This document shows positions 52,835 through 62,920 of a stretch of 64,000 nucleotides of DNA, in pieces. Made by a program: the position numbers and the translations under genes. Location: assembly GCA_946811185.2 (NCBI GenBank), contig OX328112.1, forward strand, positions 13,417,215 through 13,481,214. The letters run 5' to 3'. Positions within the stretch are counted from its first letter, which is position 1; the number at the start of each line of letters is the position of its first letter. The stretch is from Hippopus hippopus. Taxonomy: Eukaryota; Mollusca; Bivalvia; Cardiida; Cardiidae. The notes below the pieces were generated by a model, which saw only the letters and a program-made list of their open reading frames with translations, searched no databases and was not told where the DNA came from.

Positions 52835-53053
52835 TTAACCGAGCTATAATGGCCCTGAAAAAGAAAGCTTTTGAAGACATTGCGGGAAAACGAGAGAAAT
52901 ACTGGTAACCAGCATTTTCTTTTTTGTTTTTTCTCACAATGTTGTCTACCCTTTCACAGCCAAAAGCATAACTTCAGCCACATTTTGATTGTTGTCTTTC
53001 AACGCTTTCAGTTTGGAAGACTATATATTTTTTTTTCATTTGGTAATGATTAA
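52835..53053 (+). mobile_element. hpA copy
   Basis: TTAA to TTAA, diverged; second arm interrupted by a T run. Confidence 0.8.
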
Positions 53054-53094
53054 CTTGCATTCTTCATCTAATTCTAGATTTCAGAAGTAACACA

Positions 53095-54125
53095 ATTTTT
53101 TATTGGCTAAGCCAAATGGTTTAGCGATTCCGTGGTTAAGCCAACGAAAATCCCCAGATCCTTAAATTGCATGACATGGTGCAACACCCGAGCCTAGAAA
53201 TGATTATGCGTGTAGAACAGTATTTAACCCGTTACCAAAAAATCCTGAATTTTTAAAAACCTTGAGAGAGTAGAGAATTGAATTTGAAATCATTGTGGAA
53301 AAGGAATAAATACTGGTAATCTACATTTTCTTCGTTCCTCATGTCATCAGCTTTTTCCACGGCACTGTGCAAAATCCGAGCCTAGAAATGGTTTTGCAAT
53401 GTAAAACACTATGTACAATATGAGCCGCGCTCTGTGAAAAGGGGGCTTAATGCATCTGCGAAAAGTTTCGACTCAGGTCAGCCTGCGCAGTCCGCGCAGG
53501 CTGACCTGGGCCGACATTTTTCGCTATTGGTCGATTTTCTGCATGTCAAAGGATCAGTGTACCTCATGATTGAGTCTGTTGTTAAAAAAAAGTGGCTGTC
53601 ATGGATCCATAAGTATGTGATGGCTTGCTTGGTATGATGGATTACGGAGATGCATTAAGCCCCCTTTTGCCAGAGCATGTCTCACATATATTTAACCCTG
53701 TACCAAACAATCCTGAATTTTAAAAACCTTGACAGAGCAGATATTTGAAACTATTGTGGAAAAAAGAATTAATGCTGGCAACCGGCAGTTTTCTTCTTTT
53801 CCCATAATGTTATCAGCAAAATTCGAGCCTAGAAATGGTTAAATAGTGTAAAATACCATTTAACCCTGTACCAGACAAGCCTGAAATTTTGATTGGCTAA
53901 GCCAAATGGTTGAGCCATTCCGAGGTTAAGCCAACGAAAATCCTTGATCCTTGGTTCCTTTTACATGACATGATGCAACACCCGAGCCTAGATTTGATTA
54001 GGCGTGAAGAACAGTATTTAACCCGTTACCAAACAATCCTGAATTTTAAAAACCTTGAGAGAGCCGAGAATTGAAATCATTGTGGAAAAGGGAATAAATA
54101 CTGGTAATTAGCATTTCTTCGTTTC
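53095..54125 (+). repeat. segmental duplication carrying truncated hpA copies
   Basis: 53098-53350 matches 53881-54125 (GGCTAAGCCAAATGG, CCAACGAAAATCC, CAACACCCGAGCCTAG, then AACCCGTTACCAAA). A third partial copy lies at 53692-53880. Each contains a left-half hpA. hpD copy 53418-53691 separates the first two. Confidence 0.75.
53418..53691 (+). mobile_element. hpD copy, full length, best preserved
   Basis: TATGAGCCGCGCTCTGTGAA to CCAGAGCATGTCTCACATAT; inner palindrome GTCAGCCTGCGCAGTCCGCG; ATGGATCCAT in the body. Confidence 0.9.
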
Positions 54126-54244
54126 CTATAATGCCATAAGCCATTTCCAAAAAAATTCACATCATTTGCGTGTTATTGATTCGTTGTCTGAAAATGCTTT
54201 CAAAATGATCAAGTCTAAAAGCTGGTTGTGTCGTAAAGAGTTAA
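54018..54244 (+). mobile_element. hpA copy, part of the duplicated segment
   Basis: TTAA to TTAA, 227 bp, right half complete. It shares TTAA 54241 with the next copy. Confidence 0.85.
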
Positions 54245-54459
54245 CCATTTACCAGATAGTCCAGATTTTAAACAATCCCGAGGAAGAAGGCGTTTGAAAT
54301 CATTTTGGAAATGGATAAGATGCTGGTAACCGCCTTTTCTACTTTTCCCACAATCCTTTCTGCCCTTTCAATGACAATGCGGATCGTTGTGACAAAATTT
54401 AATCTGTCGTCTGTAAAATTATTTCCAGATAAAATGTTTGTCGTCTGATAAAGAGTTAA
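54241..54459 (+). mobile_element. hpA copy
   Basis: TTAACCATTTACCAGATAGT to CTGATAAAGAGTTAA, 219 bp. Confidence 0.85.
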
Positions 54460-54505
54460 ACTAACCTTTTGTCAATTGTCTTTAAGCCGACCAAAAATTT
54501 TAACC

Positions 54506-54715
54506 TTAAGGATAGGGCACCCTAATGGGATTCGTGTAACATCGTCTTTCATCGTATGGATTCGGCTAAGACTCGGGTAGTCCGTAATCGATGCGGGGAA
54601 CCAGCACCTTTTGGTCGATCGATTACGGATCACCCGAGTCTTAGCCGAATCCGTACGTTTTTCGGCGATGAAAGGCGATATTACAGGAATCCGCATTACG
54701 GTACCTTATTCTTAA
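54506..54715. mobile_element. palindromic element hpE, copy 3
   Basis: TTAAGGATAGGGCACCC to GGTACCTTATTCTTAA, 210 bp; arms diverged at the right end. Confidence 0.9.
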
Positions 54716-54789
54716 GCTGCTAAACTCGTAAATCAAACCAAAGATTTCCAGCCGACAGTGAATAACCATAGTTTACGGTTTAAAACTTT

Positions 54790-54912
54790 TGCTCTTCGGA
54801 GTGATCAACACCATATCGGACAGTGTAGATCCAAGATCAGACTGCACGTTCTGTGCAGTCTGATCTTGATGTACACTGACCGCAAAAGCCCACAAAATCG
54901 CGCTTAGCACAA
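54790..54912 (-). mobile_element. hpB fragment
   Basis: TATCGGACAGTGTAGATCCA, GATCTTGATGTACACTGACC, CGCGCTTAGCAC. Terminal TTAA lost; hairpin intact. Confidence 0.75.
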
Positions 54913-55476
54913 GACCTGTCCAAATTGAGAGCACTTGCAGAAGGCAAATTATTTGTGGTTAATATGATGGAATTTTTCTTTGAAATGGTGGGCCGAGCCC
55001 CGGTAGCTTAGTCGGTAGCGTAAGCGACCTGAGAACAATAGGTTGCTGTCTCGATCCCCGTCTCGGCTAATCCCCGTCCGAGGATTGATGACAGCCATTG
55101 CAACAGGATTCATTCCTCTCTCGCGGCTGATCATTGCTTAGATGACAGTTATGTGGGAAAGCAGCCAGTGGCTTGGAAAGAAAATTATACGGAGCACTGG
55201 TGAACGAAATCTCAGGAAAGCATGGATAGGCGCAATGGCCTCCCCGATATAACTGAAGTAATGTTGAAAACAAGGTTAAAAACCATGAAATCAATCAACC
55301 ATTAAATGGTGGAAAATGGTAATAGAAATACATGTTGAAGAAAGCATTTTTCCTTTTCCCACAATGTTTTCTACTCTATCAGAGAAATCACAGAATACTC
55401 TATCACAGAATTGGTTGTCTGCAATAGCTTTCAATTTTAACAAGTCTAAAATTTTGTCGTTTGATCATGAGTTAAG
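54913..55476. mobile_element. hpA halves separated by a SINE
   Basis: A minus-type right half (GACCTGTCCAAATTGAGAGC) precedes the SINE, and a plus-type hairpin plus right half (CATTTTTCCTTTTCCCACAA to CGTTTGATCATGAGTTAA) follows it. The halves are in opposite orientation, so this is two copies or a rearranged one. Confidence 0.6.
54990..55302 (+). mobile_element. type-1 SINE, full length
   Basis: GCCGAGCCCCGGTAGCTTAG (A box), CTCGATCCCCGTC (weak B box), CAGCCAGTGGCTTGGAAAGA, ATGAAATCAATCAACC tail. Confidence 0.9.
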
Positions 55477-55790
55477 TCTACGGCCCCTAACTCATCAGTA
55501 AACATCGACCTTTTCGTAAAGGCTATTCGGCCACTCTCGGCAGCTTCCGTCTTTTAATATGAGAGTTAGGGACCGTAGACTCACTAACTCATCGGTAAAT
55601 ATCGTGTAACACTGACATTTTCGTAAAGATTATTCGGCCAATCTCGGCAGCTTCCGTCTTTTGATATGAGAGTTAGGGACCGTAGACTCACTAACTCATC
55701 AGTAAATATCGTGTAACATCGACGTTTTCGTAAAGGCTATTCGGCCAATCTCGGCAGCTTCCGTCTTTTCATATGAGAGTTAGTGGCCGT
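55477..55790. repeat. threefold tandem repeat of 97-107 bp
   Basis: CTAACTCATCAGTAAAYATC begins units at 55487, 55584 and 55691; each has TCGGCAGCTTCCGTCTTTT and ends ATGAGAGTTAG. CTACGGYCCCTAACTC at the start and GAGTTAGGGACCGTAG at the end of each unit are complementary. Confidence 0.88.
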
Positions 55791-55800
55791 AGACCTCATT

Positions 55801-56136
55801 ATCTCCCGCTAGATGGCATTCTACAAATACACATCTATCTAATATGGGCATTCTGGGTACAGAACCGGACTACTTTTCAAAACAACAACCTTTACTTTGA
55901 ATTTCAAAATGAAATGAACGTTTACTCAGTAAAACGCTACCTGATGCAATTCATTCAGCTATGATCGGCTAGCATGTAACCTATGCATCGGCCATTTATT
56001 AAAACAGCCCCTACATGCTTGGGTAATAGGCTAATAGCTTCGGTATAAGCCCTACTTTTCCCAGGTATTGGTGGATGGGTGATGCGTCATAGCAGACAGG
56101 TCGAATCTTCAAAGAATATGACATGCGCAGATAACG
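55801..56136 (+). repeat. 330-bp inverted pair, left arm
   Basis: GCTAGATGGCATTCTACAAA to GACATGCGCAGATAACG. The same sequence reversed lies at 57576-57904, at roughly 85-90 percent identity by eye. Frames of 60-70 codons in both arms are similar but carry many replacements. Confidence 0.85.
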
Positions 56137-56224
56137 CCGTAGACCTTATATTCAGGACAATTTGGTATACTGTACTTAGAAGACGATCTGACCGGAAACC
56201 TCAAGGAAGAAAAAGGGAGTCTAT

Positions 56225-56277
56225 AACCCTTTACAAAATAATCCTAGTTTCAATGACCCGGAGAAAGAAGGCTTTAA
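56225..56277 (+). mobile_element. hpA left-end fragment
   Basis: AACCCTTTACAAAATAATCC to AGAAAGAAGGCTTTAA, cut where the hpB variant starts. Confidence 0.6.
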
Positions 56278-56746
56278 CCCTCTCGGCGCCATAGGCGAAA
56301 ACAGTGACTTTTGCGGACGGCATAGATCAAGATCAGGCTGCACAGAACGTGCAGTCTGATCTTTGATCTATACCGTCCGCTTGTGTGGTCAAGCCTATAC
56401 AATCAGAATCTTTGTAAGTTTCAACAGATTGTATTTGGCCTGCAACACGCGAAAAAGGGTATTCTGACATTTGCGTAAAGTGTCGCACCGGATCAGCATG
56501 CGCATTCCGCGCAGAGTAGTCCGAGATGACACTTTTCGTTCTTATGTGATTTTCTCTTTTGTGCAAGTCTACTGTAGGACAAAATCTAACGTAGTCGTAA
56601 AGTGCCGTCTCGGATTAGCCTGTGCGGTCTGCGCAGGCTAATCCGAGACGACACTTTACGCAAATGTCCGAATGCCCTTTTTCGCGTGTTGCAGGCCATT
56701 TATAGCCGTAGAAAGAGGTCGTGTTTATTCATCGCTGAAAGAGTTA
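56274..56746 (+). mobile_element. hpB-like variant 3, split by hpC
   Basis: TTAACCCTCTCGGCGCC to CTGAAAGAGTTAA. The hairpin GCATAGATCAAGATCAGGCT is intact. hpC copy 3 sits after ATTGTATTT and is followed by ATTTATAGCC. Confidence 0.8.
56437..56697. mobile_element. palindromic element hpC, copy 3
   Basis: Both inner palindromes are present, the second near-perfect. ATTT flanks it on both sides. Confidence 0.9.
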
Positions 56747-56827
56747 AAAACATTTTAGGGGAAAAAGAAAAAATGTCATTTACCAGTATTTTCTCCTTTT
56801 CTCACAACTCCATACTAAAACCAAAAT
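56740..56827 (+). mobile_element. hpA hairpin relic
   Basis: AAACATTTTAGGGGAAAAAG, TTTACCAGTATTTTCTCCTT. Confidence 0.5.
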
Positions 56828-57042
56828 TTAACCCTTATCCGCCTGAATAAGCTAAATGAAACTTTCAGGCCGATAAAAAAAAAACCGGAAAATTTGCTAT
56901 TTCATAAGTATTTTTTTGGAAAAGATATCTCCCAATCGGACAGTGTAGATTCAAGATCAGACTGCACGTTCTGTGCAGTCTGATCTTGATCTACACTGTC
57001 CGCAAAAGGTCATTGAGTCGAGCTAAGCAGCCTAAGGTTTTA
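56828..57042 (-). mobile_element. hpB copy, reversed
   Basis: TTAACCCTTATCCGCCTGAA to GCTAAGCAGCCTAAGGTTTTA-type end; hairpin GGACAGTGTAGATTCAAGAT with its complement. Confidence 0.88.
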
Positions 57043-57097
57043 CATGTCGGCACCATCTGATTTGTCGAATGCAGGTTCTTTGAAACTGAGCAAATAT

Positions 57098-57565
57098 ATG
57101 AGCCAAGCTCTGTGAAAAGGGTGCTTAAAGTGACAATTAAGGCCAAATGTAAACAAAGCGGGTGTTTAAATGCATTTGAATTTATATCATACCATTCAAA
57201 AGTATGGAAATTATTGTGAAGATGACAATCAGTCACTGTACGGTCCGTCCAAGTGTTAGTCGCTGACAGAGAAATTAATTTCAAAACTAGGTTAAAACCT
57301 GCCAGGCAGCTTTCTTTTGTTTACTCTTTGCCTGATTTTAGAATTTTTTCTGCCATCGACTAACATAATTATGGCCCATCCACACGATAACAGACTGTCA
57401 TCTCCACAATATTTTCCATACTTTTAAATAGTATGCTTTAAATTTTAAATGTATTATGACACCTGCTTTGAAATTTTGGGCTTTACTGGGCCTTTAATGC
57501 ATCTGCAAAAAGTATCGTCAAAGGTAAGCCTGGGCAGCCCGCCTTGTGTCGATACTGTTGTTAAA
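57098..57565 (+). mobile_element. hpD copy, split by hpH
   Basis: TATGAGCCAAGCTCTGTGAA to GGGTGCTTAA, then hpH, then TGCATCTGCAAAAAGTATCG. The rest is degraded. Confidence 0.75.
57129..57493. mobile_element. palindromic element hpH with TTAA target duplication
   Basis: 365 bp. The arms pair at several places: AAAGTATGGAAATTATTGTG with its complement near 57400, and GTTAGTCGCTGACAGA with TCTGCCATCGACTAAC. TTAA lies on both sides (57125-57128, 57494-57497), where the intact hpD has one TTAA. Confidence 0.85.
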
Positions 57566-57575
57566 CCAAGGACTT

Positions 57576-57904
57576 CGTTGTCTGCGCATGTCATATTCTT
57601 CGAAGATTCGACCTGTCTGCTATGACGCATAACCCATCCCATATACATAGGAAAAGTAGGGCTTACACCGAAGCTATTACCCAAGCCTGTAGGGGGCTGT
57701 TTTAATAAATGGCCGGCGCATAGGTTGTAATGCTAGTGATCATAGCTGATTGAATCGCACCAGGTAGCGTTTTATTGAGTAAACGTTTATTTTATTTTCA
57801 AATTCAAAGTAACGTTTGTCGTTTTGAAAAGTAGTCCGGTTCTGTACCCAGAATGCCCAAATTAGATAGATGTGTATTTGTAGAATGCCATCTAGCTGGA
57901 GATA
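57576..57904 (-). repeat. 330-bp inverted pair, right arm
   Basis: The reversed counterpart of 55801-56136. The 1.44-kb space between holds hpA, hpB, hpC, hpD and hpH pieces. Confidence 0.85.
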
Positions 57905-58148
57905 TTGCCGAGGACTTACCTGTCTAACTGTCTTCACCAATAGTTATCAACAAGTAACTACTTCTACAACTTCTTGGCTCCAAGTTCTTCTTTAGTCGGA
58001 AATACGTGTCATCGCTTCTCCTGTCGTTCTTTGTCTGATGGTTTAGTCGTGTGATGTTTTCACAGCGAACGCCGCCAAACCAATCAACCAATCAGCGCCA
58101 CTCGTTCCATAATTACCAAAACATACATAACTGCAGGGGATAGTTTAC
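57905..58148. other. no gene seen
   Basis: Unique sequence after the right arm; nothing recognised. Confidence 0.45.
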
Positions 58149-58330
58149 CACAATATTTTTTGCTCGGGCAAACTTTCTGCATGCCCAAGAACCATTCTAT
58201 CTCATGGTTTGGTAGATTGTTAGATAAAATGGACTGTATGGATCCATAATTATGTGATGACTTGCTTGGTGTATATAAATGCATCACAGAGATGCTTTAA
58301 ACCCCTTTTTCTCAAAGCATGGCTAATATT
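58149..58330 (+). mobile_element. hpD body and end fragment
   Basis: CTGCATGCCCAAGAACCATT, TATGGATCCATAATTATGTG, GACTTGCTTGGTGTAT, and end AAACCCCTTTTTCTCAAAGC. Confidence 0.65.
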
Positions 58331-58805
58331 AAATTTTGTCATTTGGCAAGGACTGAAAGATACGTCTTCGCTCGTTTTCATCCAGTTTTTTAACCAATTT
58401 TATGTTTATTTTATGAAAGTGTAATCATTCTTGTATCTTTGTGCCAAATGTTGCCTTTGACGGTTGCAAGGTTGCACAGATTACGACGGATAGAAAATGC
58501 ATTTCATTCTCGTGAGGCTAGCCCTAGACATTACAGCCACAGTTTCCGGTTTATATCGAAGACAAACCCCTTTAGTTTCTTTATCCTATGCACTTTATAT
58601 CGATTTTTATCTAAGTTTACACAGCTTACTAGATTCTACACACTGTAAAGTTTTAGCAGCGTTGTTTACTCTCTGGCTGTAAAGTTGTACTAACAAAACG
58701 CGATAATTGTGGTCTTTGTTTACAAACACTGGATCAGTTCAAAACATTCAAATAGGGAATACCAGGGACGAAGCAGTTACTTATTGGTAATTTTCAACAC
58801 AAACG
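58331..58805. other. no gene recognised
   Basis: A few 60-70-codon frames (58439-58682) without supporting signals. Confidence 0.4.
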
Positions 58806-58807
58806 TG

Positions 58808-58882
58808 CAAATAGCTCTGTGGTACAGTGGTCATAGCGACTCTGCTACCACCCGTGCAGATCGAGTTCGAGTCACAGAAAAA
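58808..58882 (+). repeat. tRNA-like pol III head, pseudogene or SINE start
   Basis: ATAGCTCTGTGGTACAGTGG resembles an A box and GAGTTCGAGTCAC a B box, followed by a T run. The anticodon arm does not pair, so it is not a working tRNA. Confidence 0.45.
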
Positions 58883-59738
58883 CTTTTTTCTTTTTAATCA
58901 AGCATTTTGTTTTTAAGGCAAGTCAATGGTTACATTATTTTTTTTTTTATATCATAGTGAATATTTGTACTTATAATTAGTAGTCTCATTCATATTTAAT
59001 TGACATCACACGAGATTGCACGATGATCCTTGTGGAATTTGGGAAAAATGAACTAAGACATTTCTCGCAAAGGAATTGATGCTAGAAATAGCTTAGTGTT
59101 TTAGACTTCTAAGATTACTATAGCCACAAATTTCTGGCTACCAGTTTTCTTCCTGTTTCAGGGCTTTGACAGTAGAAAAATGTCTACTCACTTTTCCCTA
59201 CAGTTGGGAACTTAACCATCTCGGAAGCTCGACTGGACCAGGATTTAATTTGGAGCATTAGTGGAAAAAAACGGATTGAGAACTAAAGCAATCTGAGAGG
59301 AAAAGTTACTGCAGACTCGCGGTCTTGGTAGAATATTTTTTTTTAAATCAGACATTGCAGTTCAAGAAGCCTTTGAACAGTGAATAATTGCGGTCAGCGA
59401 CGAGGAAGCAACAGATACGGAATGTTAAGAGGCTTGGGGTACCGATACGGCCAGTGAAAATGAAGAGATACGGATACTGCTGGTGAACGGAATGAGAGAT
59501 GCGCACTTATCATTGTTTTGTTGTATCAATCATACAGAAATGTGTTTCAAAAAAAAAAAAAAAATTAGAATAAGATGTAATAATTACAAAAGAATATCAA
59601 TGACAAAAAGATATACACAACTAAAAAAAGGGAAGAAGACAGGAAAAAGCGGGGAAAAACACACAAAAAGACAAACAAGGAAAAGAAAAGAAAGGAGAAA
59701 ACCGAAAAAAATATATAACTTTCTTCCTAAAAAGGTAG
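58883..59738. other. no gene recognised
   Basis: Includes an A-rich tract (59545-59720), which gives a Lys-rich frame of no significance, and several GATACGG words near 59410-59475. Confidence 0.45.
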
Positions 59739-59741
59739 GTT

Positions 59742-59810
59742 GAACGGCTCGAACCACAATAGCTGGATTGAGAGGCAGATATCTTTCCATTACACCACTG
59801 CTCGCTTACT
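59742..59810 (-). repeat. tRNA-like pol III head (minus strand)
   Basis: Read on the minus strand: GAGCAGTGGTGTAATGGAAA (A-box region) and GTGGTTCGAGCCG (B box). The stems do not close; probably a SINE head. Confidence 0.4.
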
Positions 59811-59994
59811 ATAATCAACAGCTTGTAAAAGTTTTAAGCCTTTTTTAATGTACATTTTCATTAAAATTATCGGATAATTTACCTATTCTACCCGTATACG
59901 AAGATATAATGCTCTGAATTATTGTAAACAAGGGTCACGGTTATCGCGTTCCGTTAATATCTTTAACTCTTTACAAGACAACATAGGTTTATAT

Positions 59995-60262
59995 GGCTTG
60001 CAGCGCGCGAAAAGGAACATTCGGACATTTGCGCAAATTTTCGTCTCCGATCAGCCTGCGCAGTCCGCGCAGTCCGCGCAGGCTAATCCGAGACGGCACT
60101 TTACGACTACGTTTAGATTGTGTGCTACAGTAGACTTGCGCAAAGCAGAAAATTTAATAAAAACGGAAAGTGCCGTCTCAGAATAGCCTGCGCGGACTGC
60201 ACAGGGTGATCCGAGACACTTTACGCAAGCGTCCGAATGACCCATTTCGCATGTTGCAAGCC
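59995..60262. mobile_element. palindromic element hpC, copy 4
   Basis: GGCTTGCAGCGCGCGAAAAG to TTTCGCATGTTGCAAGCC. The first inner palindrome has a 10-bp duplication (CGCAGTCCGC twice, near 60060). Confidence 0.88.
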
Positions 60263-60371
60263 AATTATAACAGTCAACTGACTGACATTTTATGACATGC
60301 AATGTTTCAGTCAGTCATTCTATGCAGCTGGATTGTGAGAATGAAGAATAATACGAGGGGTGTTCACTGAA

Positions 60372-60505
60372 AAGGCAGACAGTAGCTTGGGAAGAATATT
60401 GTGCCAAGTACTGGTTATAGAAACTCCAGGAGTGCACGGATTAGTGGGTTGATGGCTATGATAAGACTGAAATAATGATGGAAAATGGATCATACACAAA
60501 ACAAC
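60372..60505 (+). mobile_element. type-1 SINE, 3' part
   Basis: GGCAGACAGTAGCTTGGGAA, GAAACTCCAGGAGTGCACGG, AAGACTGAAATAATGATGGA. Confidence 0.65.
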
Positions 60506-60637
60506 TAAATCTTGCTTTCAAGACAATCTGTGTCATTTGACAGTACAAATATCATCTATGCGCTATACGGCGTTTTGATTGGCTGATATGCTTCATTTCG
60601 CTCCACTACATCCCCTTACAACTGAATCCTTTATCTA

Positions 60638-60852
60638 TTAACGCTTTGGCTGCTGTGCGCGACTTATTGACCTTTTGCGGACAGTGAAGATCAAGATCAG
60701 ACTGCACAGAACGTACAGTCTGATCTTTGATCTACAATGTCCGATAAGGATATATTTTCCTTCAAAAAAAAAAACCTTTGAAATAGCAAAATTTGTGTTT
60801 TTACTATCAGCTTAAAAGTTTTATTTCAGTTATTTAGCAAGCAAAGGGTTAA
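60638..60852 (+). mobile_element. hpB copy, complete
   Basis: TTAACGCTTTGGCTGCTGTG to AGTTATTTAGCAAGCAAAGG then GTTAA; 215 bp, TTAA at both ends. Confidence 0.92.
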
Positions 60853-60859
60853 CTCTCTC

Positions 60860-61128
60860 ACTACCAAAGGGGGCAAAAGGGGGCTTAATGCATCTCTGCC
60901 ATCCATTATACCAAGCAAGTCATTACATAATTATGGATCTATAAAATCCATTTTTTGGAACAACCGACTGAATTATGAGGTAGAATTATCCTTTGACATG
61001 CAGGAAATTTAAAGATAGCGTAAAGTTTCGGCCCATGTCAGCCTGCACGGACTGTGCAGGCTGACATGGGTCGATACTTTTCGCAAATGCATTAAGCCCC
61101 CTATTCCCAGGTCATGGCTCAAATATAT
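60860..61128 (-). mobile_element. hpD copy, reversed, full length
   Basis: CAAAAGGGGGCTTAATGCAT to GCATTAAGCCCCCTATTCCC. Inner palindrome GTCAGCCTGCACGGACTGTG near the right end. Confidence 0.88.
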
Positions 61129-61194
61129 TCTACTTTTTTCGAAGGCTTTAAATAAATTTACGTTGCGTTTGGAGCTGACTCTAGTAAAAGATGA

Positions 61195-61262
61195 ACATGA
61201 GGTAGCGGAAGGTGTAGATCAAAAATCAGTCTGCACATTTTGTGCAATGGAAAATGTTCAGT
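61195..61262 (+). mobile_element. hpB-like fragment
   Basis: GAAGGTGTAGATCAAAAATC and CTGCACATTTTGTGCA. Confidence 0.5.
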
Positions 61263-61289
61263 GTAGGAAAATCAACTTTGGTTCAAACC

Positions 61290-61488
61290 CCTGTAACAAA
61301 CAATTGCAAGATTTATTGAACTTCAGGTAGATGACTTCTCAAAACATTCTAGGAAAAAAGAAAATGCAGGTAAACATAATTTACTCCTTTTCTTATAATG
61401 TTTTTCATCCTTTCAAAACCACATTTGTCTTCTGAAAATGTTTACCAATTGGACAAATCTAAAATTTGGGTTTTTGGTAATGGGTTAA
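61290..61488 (+). mobile_element. hpA copy, diverged
   Basis: CATTCTAGGAAAAAAGAAAA, TTTACTCCTTTTCTTATAAT, right end GGTAATGGGTTAA. Confidence 0.68.
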
Positions 61489-61536
61489 TTCAAAAACAAA
61501 CTACATGTAAATGTACTTCATTTCTTATTTCTTTTT

Positions 61537-61736
61537 TTAACCCTTTACTAGACGACAAAATTTTAGCCTTGCCCAATATGAAAGCATTTGCAGACGACAA
61601 TTTCAGTGTAGCTCAATTGTTTCGATTTTTCTTTGAGAAGACATGGTTAACAGCCTTTTCTCCTTTTCCCACAATGTTTTCAAAAGGCTTTCTTCTCATG
61701 GTCATTAAAAGTCTGCATTATGCTGTAAAGGGTCAA
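61537..61736 (-). mobile_element. hpA copy, first arm deleted
   Basis: TTAACCCTTTACTAGACGAC to TGCTGTAAAGGGTCAA; the first arm of the hairpin is missing. Confidence 0.8.
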
Positions 61737-61739
61737 ATG

Positions 61740-62783
61740 GTGTTTAATGGCGCATCGACATCTATGGTCATTTAGCGTGCTTGAAAGGTAATGTATTATC
61801 AATAGTTGTAAGAACTAAGTGGTAATTTAAAAGTTAATAAACTGCTCAAAAGTATTAAAGGATCACACAAATGCTAAAATTCAGGTCTTTCACTCTGCTA
61901 AACACTCGGTCTTTGTGTTCTGAAAACCATCAGCTTACATTCTTACTAGACAAAATGGCTAAATAGTTTTCTTGTTCTTCTTATTTTAAATGCTGATAAG
62001 CCATGTTAAGAAGAAAATCAAGAAATTTGTTTTCCTTGTTGTTTTGTTAAACAGCTCATATTTTTCCAATCTTTTGTTCATATTCTTGTCAAATCTAATG
62101 AAAGAAGAGGACGAGATGAAATAATGACACCTCCGATTCTCTTAAAAGCCTGTGTGACATATCAAAAAAACGGCTTTGACAAGAATAGCCCATACATCTT
62201 TTGTGCAAACCAAACTGTTTTGCCTGCTCTGAGATTTTACAGTGTTAAGACTGAATGAACTTATGAGCAGAAAATTATTTGCATTGTCCTGGACTGAAAA
62301 AATTATTTTGCGATCGAAGTTGAGGACATGTGATCCTTTAATTTTTTTGAGCAGCGTAATACTTCATGAACAAGAATTAAAAATTAAAGCAGAAAAATGT
62401 GGAATATATCTATTATATGATTGTAAGTGCTAGTAGACTTAGCAACGAGGCAATCCTCATTGCAGAGTCATCCAGCGTGTTTTATATTTATGTCCTAAAT
62501 TTAAAAATTCTATATTTTATTATAAAAATCTATGTCTTTCAAATATTGTAAGATGTTATTCTGTTTAACGTTTACACATAACATGTACTTCATTTTTCAT
62601 AATGTGGTATCAATTTGTAAAATATCTTAACCCATAGCCATACTGGCTAATTTCAGATACAGCATTTGCTTGTATACCCTAGGGCTGTACATGTGTCACC
62701 GTAGCCAACATATTTTCAAATAACTTGAATGAATTCAAAGTACACAGAGGATGACCAACTGGTTGTGTTTGATATTTAAGATC
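61740..62783. other. no gene seen
   Basis: AT-rich; no recognised repeat, splice site pair or conserved frame. Confidence 0.5.
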
Positions 62784-62920
62784 TGTCACTCAAATGGGGT
62801 GTGATGCAGTTAGAAAACCACATCACACTGCATTTGAGTGACAAATTTTTAATATGTCGTCTGCAAACACTTTCAATCTGGACAAGCCTACTCTTTTGGT
62901 ATTTGGTAAAGAGTTAATCT
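62784..62920 (+). mobile_element. palindrome joined to hpA right end
   Basis: GTCACTCAAATGGGGTGTGA (62785) pairs with the complement ending 62842; then TCGTCTGCAAACACTTTCAA and TTTGGTAAAGAGTTAA. Confidence 0.65.

Noticed and set aside
57454..57940. Conserved peptides in the 330-bp inverted arms as genes
   Set aside because: Similarity follows from DNA similarity; replacements are frequent and no start, splice or family support exists.
59483..59743. Lys/Arg-rich frame of 86 codons
   Set aside because: It comes from an A-rich tract and has no start context, splice site or conserved pattern.
60057..60240. GC-rich palindromes as bacterial-type terminators or plasmid origins
   Set aside because: They are internal parts of the repeated hpC and hpD elements in an animal genome.
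419..61736. Regularly recurring palindromes that might suggest a CRISPR array
   Set aside because: Repeats are 229-bp dispersed elements in both orientations with TTAA ends, irregular spacing and no cas genes, in a eukaryotic genome.
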